From positions 310,001 to 374,000 of the forward strand of contig NZ_JAATNG010000001.1 in the NCBI RefSeq assembly GCF_013184805.1: a stretch of DNA of 64,000 bases, read 5' to 3'. Source of the stretch: Pseudoruegeria sp. HB172150. GTDB lineage: Bacteria > Pseudomonadota > Alphaproteobacteria > Rhodobacterales > Rhodobacteraceae. Position numbers and translations under genes: made by a program. The notes beneath the pieces were generated by a model. The model ran no database searches. It was not told the DNA's origin and worked only from the letters and a program-made list of their open reading frames with translations. Positions 1-8,189 of this stretch are shown here, in pieces (the first letter of the stretch is position 1; each line of letters opens with the position of its first letter).

Positions 1-1
1 T

Positions 2-628
2 CCGCAGGGCGAGGCACTCTCGAAGCGGCTGGGCACCCTGTCGCTGCGCGATCTGCGCGCGCAGGGCGTCGAACCGATGGCATTGCTGTCGCTGATGGCC
101 CGGCTGGGGTCGGCGGACCCGGTGGAGTTGCGCTCGTCCATCGGTGAACTGGTCGAGGGCTTCGACATCTCACGCTTCGGCGCGGCCCCGACGAAGTTCG
201 ACGAGAATGACCTGTTCCCGCTGACGGCGCGCTATCTGAGTGCTTTGCCTTACGAGGCAGTCGCCGAGGATGTGCGCGGGCTGGGTGTGCCGGACGAGAT
301 CGCGCCCCAGTTCTGGGCCGTGGTCCGTGAGAACATCACCGTGAAGTCGGATATGGCCGGCTGGTGGGAACTGTTCCGCAAGGGGCCGCAGTCGGTGGAA
401 CTGGACGAGGGCGACCGGGAGTTTGTCGCAGAAGCGTTCGCGATGCTGCCGCCGCTGCCCTATGGGCCCGAGACCTGGGGCGAATGGACGGCAGCGGTAA
501 AGGAGAAAACCGGGCGCAAAGGCAAGCAGCTGTTCATGCCGCTGCGGCTGGCGGTAACCGGCCGGGCGCGGGGGCCGGAGATGGCCGACGTGCTGCCACT
601 TTTGCAGGTGGCGCCAAAGCTGAACTGA
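2..628 (+). CDS. gltX: Glutamyl-tRNA synthetase, C-terminal part (5' end outside window)
   Basis: The frame is open from the first bases and ends at TGA 626-628, giving 208 residues of the 3' part. It begins just at the class I KMSKR-type loop, here read as ALSKRLG, which positions ATP for glutamate activation. The helical anticodon-binding domain follows and ends in the family-typical segment LRLAVTGRARGPEMADVLPL. The enzyme charges tRNA-Glu (in many alphaproteobacteria also tRNA-Gln, later amidated). The ATG at 77 is internal, because homology runs upstream of it. Alphaproteobacteria often carry two gltX paralogues; which one this is cannot be decided from the fragment. It converges on the BOF gene with a 9-base gap. 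Confidence 0.93.
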   Translation, partial: PQGEALSKRLGTLSLRDLRAQGVEPMALLSLMARLGSADPVELRSSIGELVEGFDISRFGAAPTKFDENDLFPLTARYLSALPYEAVAEDVRGLGVPDEIAPQFWAVVRENITVKSDMAGWWELFRKGPQSVELDEGDREFVAEAFAMLPPLPYGPETWGEWTAAVKEKTGRKGKQLFMPLRLAVTGRARGPEMADVLPLLQVAPKLN

Positions 629-637
629 ACGAGCCCG

Positions 638-991
638 CTATAAAACCTGCAGGGATTTGACCCAGATGTAGCGCTGGCCGCCGATGCGGCGGTCGACTTC
701 ACCGACGATCCGGATGGGAGTGTCTGGCGACACTTCCTGCCCGCCGAAGGTACGCTGCGGGATCTCGACCTGTATTTCTCCGCTGGCGTCGCGAAACAGG
801 TAATAGTCGCTGCGCAGGTGCGAGACGATGTTGCCTTCGAGCGTGACATAAGAGCTGATGCGGGCGGACTGCGCCGCCTGAACAGTCATCTGCGCGCCGG
901 TGGCCGTGGGACCGGTGAATTGTGCCTTTGCTAAGCCGGGGGCGGCGATGGCAAGGCTCAGCGTCAGAACAAATCTCTTCAGAAAATGCAT
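638..991 (-). CDS. Exported BOF (bacterial OB-fold) domain protein, YgiW/YdeI family
   Basis: This is a 117-residue protein. Residues 1-23 form a signal peptide (MHFLKRF, hydrophobic stretch, then AKA before QFTGP). The remainder matches the bacterial OB-fold stress-tolerance family (YgiW/YdeI/VisP): a TVQAAQSARISSYVTLEGNI segment, DYYLFRDASGEIQVEIP in the strand core, then VSPDTPIRIVGEVDR. Members are periplasmic, some bind small cations or peptidoglycan fragments and some are induced by peroxide or metal stress. The frame runs further upstream, but ATG 991 is chosen because it starts the signal peptide. The specific ligand is unknown. Confidence 0.82.
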   Translation of the reverse strand: MHFLKRFVLTLSLAIAAPGLAKAQFTGPTATGAQMTVQAAQSARISSYVTLEGNIVSHLRSDYYLFRDASGEIQVEIPQRTFGGQEVSPDTPIRIVGEVDRRIGGQRYIWVKSLQVL

Positions 992-1098
992 GGCCGACTC
1001 CAGTACTATGCGCGACGGGAGGGAATCGTCTTGAGTGTACAGGAAATTGCCGCGCGGCGACACGGCGCGGACTCTCCGATGCCCGCTGCTTACCTGCC

Positions 1099-2688
1099 TT
1101 AAGAGACCCGCGCGAAACACAACCCGTTCGGGCCGAGGGATACGGTCTTGCCTTTGACCTTCGCATTCTCGGCCAGTAGCAGTTCAGAAGGGCCGGGCAG
1201 GTCGTAATCCACTGCTTCCTTCGACATGTTGAACACGCAGCAGATATTGCCGCCCCGGGTGTAGGCGAGCACCGGATCGGTGCTGTCTAGGAAGGCCATC
1301 CTGCCGCTGCGCAATTCCGGCGTCTCGCGGCGCAGGGCCAGCATCCCACGGTAAAAGGCCAGCACGCTGTCGTCGCCGCCTTGTGTGTCCACCGCGCGGG
1401 CCTGCTGTGGCTGCTTCACCGGTAGCCAGGTCTTGTTGGCTTTGGAGAAGCCGGCGTTGGAGGCCGATTTCTCCCACACCATCGGGGTACGGCAGCCGTC
1501 TCGGCCCTTAAGTTCCGGCCAGAAGGTCAGGCCTTCGGGATCGGTCAGTTCGCTATACTCCAGCTCGGATTCGAGCTGGCCCAGCTCCTCGCCCTGATAG
1601 ATGCAGACCGAGCCCTCGAAGCTGAGTAGCAGGCCCGCCGCCAGCTTTGCGATGCTGGCGCTGTCCTTGCCGTGTTTCTTCCACCTCGTGACGTGGCGCG
1701 GTACGTCGTGGTTGGAGAAGGCCCAGCAGGGCCAGCCTTCCGGCGCGCCTTCCCAGAAATCAGTGATACGGGAGCGGAAGAATTCCGGCGTGAATTTCGG
1801 GCCGAGGAACTCGAAGGAATAAGCCATGTGCAGGCGCTTGCCGCTGGTATACTCGCCCATCAGGTCGATCGAGTGGTGGCCGTCGCCGACTTCGCCGACC
1901 ATTGTGCGGGCGTCGAATTCGTCAAGCAGCGCGCGCATTCGGGCGAGGAATTCCAGGTTCTCCGGCTGGTTCTTTGAAAACAGGTGATACTGCATGTCAT
2001 AGGGCCGGCGCGCCGGTTCGTCCTTCTTGACCGGATCGGCGGCGTCGTCGGGCAGGCGGGCGTCGTGAAAATAGTAGTTCACCGTGTCGAGGCGGAAGCC
2101 GTCGACCCCACGCTCCAGCCAGAAGCGCATGTTGTCGAGGTGCCAGTCCTGCACATCAGGATTGTGAAAGTTGAAATCCGGCTGCTCTTTCAGGAAGTTG
2201 TGGAAATAGTACTGGCGCCGGCGCGAGTCCCATTCCCAGGCGACGCCGCCGAAGATCGCCTGCCAGTTGTTGGGGACAGAGCCGTCTGGTTTGGGATCGG
2301 CCCAGACAAACCAGTCGGCCTTGGGGTTGCTGCGCGACTGTCGCGATTCTTCGAAGAACGGGTGCTTGTCTGAGGCATGTGACAGAACCTGATCGATGAT
2401 GACCTTCAGGCCGAGGTCATGCGCCTTTTCCACCATCGCATCGAAATCGGCGAGAGTGCCGAAGACCGGGTCGATTCCGCGGTAGTCCTCGACGTCATAG
2501 CCCATGTCCTTCATAGGCGAGGTGAAGATCGGGCTGAGCCAGATCGCGTCAACCCCGAGGCTCGCCACGTGGTCGAGCCGCTCGATGATACCGGGAATGT
2601 CGCCGACCCCATCGCCGTTTCCGTCCATGAAAGAGCGCGGATAGATCTGATAGGTTACCGAGCCGCGCCACCATTCATTGTCGGTCAT
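1099..2688 (-). CDS. Alpha-glucosidase, glycoside hydrolase family 13
   Basis: This is a 529-residue cytoplasmic (no signal peptide) GH13 enzyme that should hydrolyse alpha-glucosidic bonds of maltose, sucrose or isomaltose-type sugars. The N-terminus WWRGSVTYQIYPRSFMDGNG is typical of oligo-1,6-glucosidase/AglA proteins. The catalytic triad is visible: nucleophile Asp201 in DGFRLDTV, acid/base Glu266 in MVGEVGD and transition-state Asp328 in FSNHDVPR. ATG 2688 is preceded by AGGAG about 9 bases upstream, so the longer frame to 2757 is not used. In rhizobia AglA accompanies an aglEFGK transporter; no such transporter adjoins it here. Exact substrate preference is not predictable. Confidence 0.9.
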   Translation of the reverse strand: MTDNEWWRGSVTYQIYPRSFMDGNGDGVGDIPGIIERLDHVASLGVDAIWLSPIFTSPMKDMGYDVEDYRGIDPVFGTLADFDAMVEKAHDLGLKVIIDQVLSHASDKHPFFEESRQSRSNPKADWFVWADPKPDGSVPNNWQAIFGGVAWEWDSRRRQYYFHNFLKEQPDFNFHNPDVQDWHLDNMRFWLERGVDGFRLDTVNYYFHDARLPDDAADPVKKDEPARRPYDMQYHLFSKNQPENLEFLARMRALLDEFDARTMVGEVGDGHHSIDLMGEYTSGKRLHMAYSFEFLGPKFTPEFFRSRITDFWEGAPEGWPCWAFSNHDVPRHVTRWKKHGKDSASIAKLAAGLLLSFEGSVCIYQGEELGQLESELEYSELTDPEGLTFWPELKGRDGCRTPMVWEKSASNAGFSKANKTWLPVKQPQQARAVDTQGGDDSVLAFYRGMLALRRETPELRSGRMAFLDSTDPVLAYTRGGNICCVFNMSKEAVDYDLPGPSELLLAENAKVKGKTVSLGPNGLCFARVS

Positions 2689-3602
2689 ACAAAAGGTCTC
2701 CTGTCGGGAAGCGGGGAGTTGGACCGGGACGGACCAGCGAATGCTGCACCCGCACAAACAGCAAAGTACAATCGCGGGCGGCGATCAACCGGGCAGCGGT
2801 GTGCTGGGCGAAAAATTCGATCAGATTCCGCGGAGGACGGGGTGGATGGGGCAGCGGTTTCTCGGTTTGCGATCATTCCACGGGCAGTGGTTTTCAGAGC
2901 ATTCCAGAACTGCACAAAGTCAGGAAGCACTCTTCGCCAACTGCTGCGAGCAGTTTGGCCAGAATTCGTGTCTGTAGTTTCCAGAGCCGAGATGAAAGCG
3001 ATACGCATGCGGTCCACTGACAACTTTTTTGGGGGCGTATTGGGTACAAATGACGTAACGGGCCACTGCAAGACCTCTGAAGCTGCCTGCCGCAAATACA
3101 GTAATGAGTACGGACATCTTGTTTTGCAGCGCCGACGCCAAAGCTCGAATCTGACCGTCGCCTCGGCGAGAAGATAGAAAATCGTGTAAATTAAGATTGA
3201 GGCGCTGAATGTCGCGTTGAAGCCCCTGCAGTTACAGTTCTCTGAAGGGTTGCCCGGCTCGGTGTGAGCGAAGTTTCTACCGGCAACCTTAACCCATTCT
3301 CGCATTACCATGGCCACAAACCCTGTGCCGCTGTCGCATCTGAGGTGGCCCGGGACACCACGGAGGATCACCTGGTCCGACAGCATGTCGGTGAATCGGT
3401 TGGTCCCGGCCAGCGGTCTACCCGGAGGCACACAACGCGACCAAAATTTGCGGTCATCGTTTCAGCTATTGAAGATTTCTTAGAGTTTGGGCCATCCCCG
3501 GAAAGCAGATCCTCGGTGCGCTACCGTACCTGGTCCTTTCGCAGCAGGTCCGAAGCAGGCCATGGTCAAGCACCTTGAACTGACCTAGTCGATTCGACAC
3601 AC
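2689..3602. other. Gene-poor accessory stretch
   Basis: These 914 bases lie between the alpha-glucosidase and the giant surface-polysaccharide gene. The only recognisable content is the decayed IS3-type transposase piece at 3065-3431, listed separately. Base composition is visibly lower in GC than the flanking metabolic genes. I found no intact coding region, RNA gene or clear IS terminal inverted repeat. Confidence 0.6.
3065..3431 (-). pseudogene. Decayed IS3-family transposase (OrfB) fragment
   Basis: Reading the minus strand gives a recognisable C-terminal half of an IS3-type DDE integrase: DMLSDQVILRGVPGHLRCDS (normally LFILRGVPxxIRSDNG), then EPGNPSENCNCRGFNATF (normally EPGSPWENGYCESFNARF), then EIFY-like YTIFYLLAEA, then LWRRRCKTRCPYSLLYLR (normally WRRHYNTVRPHSSLGYRP). 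The second catalytic Asp (CDS) and the Glu (SEN) are still present. The first catalytic Asp domain and OrfA are missing and many conserved positions have changed. The frame after residue ~122 no longer resembles transposase. It is an old remnant, unable to transpose, and marks the edge of the island. Confidence 0.72.
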
Positions 3603-6600
3603 CTACTTACTTTTGCGTTCAACAACCTCGCCGATGGGAAAGAAGATCCTGCCGGCAGCCCGGTACAGGGGATTGCGAAGCAAACGGAAAAACAGCACCG
3701 GATTGTTTTTCAGGCCATTGGCATATTTCTGTCCGCCCAACTGCACCGCGAACCAGCTTAGCGGTCTTATCCAGAGTGCAAAGACGTTCCCCGGCCCCAG
3801 GACCGACCGTTTTGGATAGAGGCGGTCGCTCCAACGTTTGTAGTCAGGATTTCGCAGGGCCTGCATGAAGCCTGCTGGATCGCGGTCGAATGCATCAACA
3901 TCCTTGCGCGTTCCGTGTTTCAAAACGTGCGGTCTCACGAATGGCGTCAGTATCCAGCGGCGCCAACCGAACAGCCCATAATTCACGATTTCGTACTTCT
4001 CTGCGAATGTCTGGCGTTCCGCGCCCTGATTGCGATGATTTCGGTAGGCATCGTCGGCGATGTCGAATTCCGCGAGATGGATCGGGCAATCATCCGGCGG
4101 GTCGCCGAGCGGCGGAAAGAGGTCGGCGCCGGAACAGCCGAAATACTGCCGGGCAATTCGATCATTACCCTTCGCCGCCGTGGCCATGATCTCTTCGGCC
4201 GTCTGCTCAGACAAAAACCAGGGCGCTGGCATCGGCAAGCCGTTTTTTTGCCGCCACTTGTTCAGCCGGACGGTGACTTCCTCGACAAATGCCAAGTATG
4301 AGTTTTTGTTCTTGTAGCGTCTTGAATTGTACTGCCGGACCAGCGAGACATGAGCGGCCGAAAGGCGGGATTCATTTACTCTATCCTTCGACGGAGCGGG
4401 AAACTCCGCAAGTTCAGGCAGGCCAGTCGTTTCCGAAAAATCTTCGATGATGTCCCATGTGCGATCGCGCGCTCGATCATAGCGCCGAACATGGAACGAC
4501 TTGGGCGGAAGCGCATTCTCCCAGGTTCGTATCAACGAGTTGTAATCCAGCCAGCCCTGCGTCTCGGAGGTTTCCAGCCATTCGGAGAAGCAGAGGTTGG
4601 TCGAACTGATAGCGCCGCCGGCGGCAAGTTCCGCATACTGCGAATTGGCCCATTCATCCTGCCGTCGCAGGTAGACAACAGCCTCGGTATCGAACCCCTT
4701 GAAATGCCGGACCAGCCCGACCGACTCTGACCGGAGGAAGAACGCTTCCGACGACAGGATGACCGTGTGGACCTTGCCCTTCATCAAGGACAACCCGTGC
4801 AGCACGTGTCGATGGAGTTTCGTCTCGCCTTCCGCAACTTCGTTGATGAAGCCGGCATGGCCCGCCTGTTTGTGCGGCCGGTCCGGCTGCCAGTACACAC
4901 CGACTTCGGGATACCAGATTCCTTTTCGCAGCAGAGCCGGGCGATTGTCTTCCAGCAGGTGCTGCAGCACGGTACTACCGGTCTTCGTTGCGCCCAGGTG
5001 AATTATAAGCCGGATACGGCCGTCCGGTTTGCCACCGACCTCCTTCGTATCCGGCGGTGAGGTCACACGATCCTTTCGCGCGTAGAAGTTCAGTGCCTGC
5101 TGCAGGGAACGTCGTTTATCATTGCCTGGCTCGGTCAGGTACTCCCGGTACAGATCCTCGGCTGCAATCGGTGCAAGTTTCAGGGCGATCCGCACCAGAT
5201 CGATACGCTGCGACCGGGTGGCAGCCAACAAGAGCCCGTAGGCCCCGGCGCGAAGATGCTCATTGGACAGCTGGAACGGATCGGGGATCAGGTCCTGCGG
5301 ACCCAAGCCTGCGCGGTCCAGTGTCGCTCCCAGTTGCTCAACGAAGGCCTTGCTGGCACCTTCCGCCTCTGCGGTTTGCCACGCAAATCCGAAGTAGAGG
5401 AAATGTAAGAACTGCGAGACCTGGAACTGCGCCAGCCAACGGTGCGGCGATCTCACCTCCAGCGCGCCGCTTTGCGCCAGCTGTCGGATCACCTGGTCGA
5501 AGTTCTCAAGCTGATCCTCGACATCCGACATGGTCTGGGCGCGGCGCACGGCGGAATCCGTTCGTATCCGGTAAACGACGCCGTCGCTATCGCAGACCGA
5601 AATCACCGGATCGGCCATGTAGGCCTGCAGCAGAAACGCCCGCTCCTCGCGGTAGGTCGTCAGAAAGCGGATATTGTGGCGGTTCAGGAAGTCGCGACGA
5701 TAAATCCAGTTCCAGAAATGCCGGGAATGGGCAATCTCCGGATAGGCCGCCACCGAGGTTGCACGGATTTCCTTGGGAAAGAACTGTTCGGTACGGTCGG
5801 GGCGCATTTCGCGGACTACACCGGACTCGTCTTCGACCTGTTCGTGCACCTTGCGGTAACGAACCATATCGGCGCCATCCGCCTCGGCCATCGCAACGAC
5901 CCGTTCCAGGTGCCCCGGGTCGGGCATGTAATCGTCAGGGTCAATGAACAGCACGTAGCGCCCCCGTGCCTGTTCGATCCCCTGATTGCGGACGAAGCCG
6001 GGTCCAGCATTCTCTGTCCGTCGCACCAGGCGGATGCGCGGGTCGCGTTCGCAGAACCCTTCGATGATTTCGGCCGAGCGGTCCGGGCTCACATCGTCGA
6101 TCAGGATGACCTCGAAGTCCTGGAAATGCTGCCGCTGGATCGACCCGAGGCATTCGGCGACGTAACGCTCGACGCCGTGAACCGGAATTATGATCGAGAC
6201 CGTCGGATCGGTCGAAGCGGCAGCAGGGATGTTGCGAACCGGTCGGTTCGCCTCGATGAAATCGAGGACATCCTCAATCTCAGCTGGCACCTCGCCCTCG
6301 GGCAGATGATAGATTGTGTACCAAATGAAAAAGGAGTGAAACAGCTCCGAAAGGTCGCGCTTGCGCGAACGATGGGGCACTGTCACCCGATCATCGGTCA
6401 GTCCCCAACCGGCATACCACGGCGCGCCGAAGCACACGACCTCCTTTCCGGCCATCAGAGCCTCGAACCCCATGCCGCTCGTTCCGACATAGACTTTGTC
6501 GACCATGTCGAACAGTTCGAACGGATTGACACCTTCGCGCAGGATCTGGATTCGCCCCTGCGAACTCATGTCATCGAAGTAGCCACGCCGTTGAGTGGAC

Positions 6601-7373
6601 TTGACCCAGTTCAGATCCGGGTGGGTCTTTACAATGATCAGAGCGTCGGGGTTCTCATCAATCGCCGCGTCTAGCATGGCACTGAACTCGCGAGGCGAAG
6701 CCCTGCCGTAGAAAGTCGACGCATCCGAGTAGTTCTGGTCGACCACCAGGACTCGACGCTTGTATCCCGGTTCAATGCCCGGCCGGAAAATCGGCTGGGA
6801 GTTGTACTTCGAAATGCGCGTCTGGACGATCCGTTCCATCAGCCGAACCGCACGCGCACGCTCGGTTTCGGTCAGGACAAAGTCGCCATTCAGCCTTTCA
6901 TCCAGCCGTGTTTCGTAGTCCGACATGTAATATTGGGCGCGATCATCAAAGATGTAGCCCAGACATGCCTGGTCCCTGTTTCGCGATCCCAGAGCTTCGG
7001 ACCAGCTTGTCGTGGATGCCAGAAAACCCATCTCGAAGAACAGGACAGTGTCGTCCGGTCGCAGATGCCGAATCAGGTTTTTCGTGCTGTCGTGGGACTT
7101 AGACAGATCGTCCATAATCGCGCCATACATGAGCACCGGCGCATCCCCGTCAATCTCGGGTTCATCAACTGCAATCAGGTTCGGAAAAAGCCTGGTCAGA
7201 TTCGCCGAGAACCCGTGTTCGAGGTTCTTGCGCGCGAAGCCGATCCGATGGGTATTAAACCGTCGTGCGAGGACCTCCTCGCGATTGTCCTTGGCCGCCT
7301 TAGTGTCCCCCCGACCTAACAATGTGGTGTACCGCGAGTGGATATCCCGTTGTCGTGGAGAGCGCACGTTCAT
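3603..7373 (-). CDS. Three-domain surface polysaccharide protein: KpsC/KpsS-like + GT2 + sulfotransferase-like
   Basis: This 1256-residue protein has three modules. Residues ~1-375 resemble capsule synthesis proteins of the KpsC/KpsS type (beta-Kdo transferases that build the lipid-linked capsule primer): KTHPD at 249-253, and GTSGMGFEALMAGKEVVCFG followed by APWYAGWGLTDD around 297-328. Residues ~391-600 are a family 2 glycosyltransferase: TVSIIIPVHGVERYV, DDVSPD near 427, and the metal-site FIDPDDY near 476-482. Residues ~787-1000 resemble a sulfotransferase: HLGATKTGSTVLQ at 792 matches the 5'-phosphosulfate (PAPS) loop. About 170 linker residues separate modules two and three. A basic tail ends the protein, and no membrane span is evident. 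No capsule export genes adjoin it. The substrate is unknown; the module calls are secure as folds, not as specific reactions. Confidence 0.8.
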   Translation of the reverse strand: MNVRSPRQRDIHSRYTTLLGRGDTKAAKDNREEVLARRFNTHRIGFARKNLEHGFSANLTRLFPNLIAVDEPEIDGDAPVLMYGAIMDDLSKSHDSTKNLIRHLRPDDTVLFFEMGFLASTTSWSEALGSRNRDQACLGYIFDDRAQYYMSDYETRLDERLNGDFVLTETERARAVRLMERIVQTRISKYNSQPIFRPGIEPGYKRRVLVVDQNYSDASTFYGRASPREFSAMLDAAIDENPDALIIVKTHPDLNWVKSTQRRGYFDDMSSQGRIQILREGVNPFELFDMVDKVYVGTSGMGFEALMAGKEVVCFGAPWYAGWGLTDDRVTVPHRSRKRDLSELFHSFFIWYTIYHLPEGEVPAEIEDVLDFIEANRPVRNIPAAASTDPTVSIIIPVHGVERYVAECLGSIQRQHFQDFEVILIDDVSPDRSAEIIEGFCERDPRIRLVRRTENAGPGFVRNQGIEQARGRYVLFIDPDDYMPDPGHLERVVAMAEADGADMVRYRKVHEQVEDESGVVREMRPDRTEQFFPKEIRATSVAAYPEIAHSRHFWNWIYRRDFLNRHNIRFLTTYREERAFLLQAYMADPVISVCDSDGVVYRIRTDSAVRRAQTMSDVEDQLENFDQVIRQLAQSGALEVRSPHRWLAQFQVSQFLHFLYFGFAWQTAEAEGASKAFVEQLGATLDRAGLGPQDLIPDPFQLSNEHLRAGAYGLLLAATRSQRIDLVRIALKLAPIAAEDLYREYLTEPGNDKRRSLQQALNFYARKDRVTSPPDTKEVGGKPDGRIRLIIHLGATKTGSTVLQHLLEDNRPALLRKGIWYPEVGVYWQPDRPHKQAGHAGFINEVAEGETKLHRHVLHGLSLMKGKVHTVILSSEAFFLRSESVGLVRHFKGFDTEAVVYLRRQDEWANSQYAELAAGGAISSTNLCFSEWLETSETQGWLDYNSLIRTWENALPPKSFHVRRYDRARDRTWDIIEDFSETTGLPELAEFPAPSKDRVNESRLSAAHVSLVRQYNSRRYKNKNSYLAFVEEVTVRLNKWRQKNGLPMPAPWFLSEQTAEEIMATAAKGNDRIARQYFGCSGADLFPPLGDPPDDCPIHLAEFDIADDAYRNHRNQGAERQTFAEKYEIVNYGLFGWRRWILTPFVRPHVLKHGTRKDVDAFDRDPAGFMQALRNPDYKRWSDRLYPKRSVLGPGNVFALWIRPLSWFAVQLGGQKYANGLKNNPVLFFRLLRNPLYRAAGRIFFPIGEVVERKSK

Positions 7374-8189
7374 TCATACCACCATGTTCGTCATACTAGG
7401 CATCAGCGCTCGGTATTACTGCTACGACGCAGCGAGTGAATCAACCAAAGCGCCCCGGGTTTAGCTGATTTTTTCGCCTCCAAGAAACCTAGTCTGTTCG
7501 CCGCCCCGAGCAAATCGCCGGCCATCCGGAGAACCAAAAATGCGCATACAAACTGCCATCCGGCGGATATTGAAACTGGCACCACGATCTGCGCTTTTGC
7601 TGGCTAATGCTCTATTTAAGTCTATCCAATGCACCTCGCATCTTTCGTCCACATTCTAAGGAGAAGCGGGTACAGACTCCATTGTCTTCCTTATTGTTCA
7701 TCTTAAAAACTTCACCCAAAATTTCATCTGCTGCAATCTCGACCGTATCAGCACGTGGTACGAAAGCTGGTGATTGGGGCCCGCCACCTGCAATGCACTG
7801 CTGGCGACTCTACAGCTGAGTTCAACGGAAAGAGTGAGGTGCTCTTTGCCTATTTCTGGATCTCGGCGCGAACGCGCGCGCGTCTTTCCAAGACACTTTC
7901 GATCCTGACAAGCCCGCAAAATGCGCAGACTGCAGTTCTCATAAGAATTCACATTCCGTTGCGTTGGCCCCGATGAGCGTCAGAGACGCATTCCTGCGCT
8001 CAGCACTTCCTTCCAGATACAGTAACGCTTTGGCAAAATTTCCCGTAACCGTTCGAAGCATCCTCTGTTCGTGATATCTCACGTGATCGCACACTTGACT
8101 GCTTCGCAAGGACCGTTGGCTCCGTGTTGATGGAGCGACCGGTTGCATTCAGCGTTCGGGCAACAACGGGGGTAGCAGCGGCGCGCGCG
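7374..8189. other. Long unrecognised intergenic region
   Basis: These 816 bases separate the start of the giant polysaccharide gene from the end of the dihydroxyacetone kinase gene. Composition is AT-richer than the surrounding genes. Only short open frames (60-85 residues) without recognisable motifs are present, and several stops interrupt each frame. It may contain the promoter of the minus-strand gene starting at 7373 and eroded transferred DNA. I recognise no RNA gene, repeat or transposase in it. Confidence 0.5.

Noticed and set aside
2685-3431. A full 248-residue protein in the IS3 remnant frame
   Set aside because: Only the first ~122 residues resemble transposase; the rest is unrelated intergenic DNA read through, so it is annotated as a pseudogene fragment.
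5442-6674. 410-codon plus-strand open frame inside the giant polysaccharide gene
   Set aside because: Overlaps the GT2 and capsule domains antisense and has no motif.
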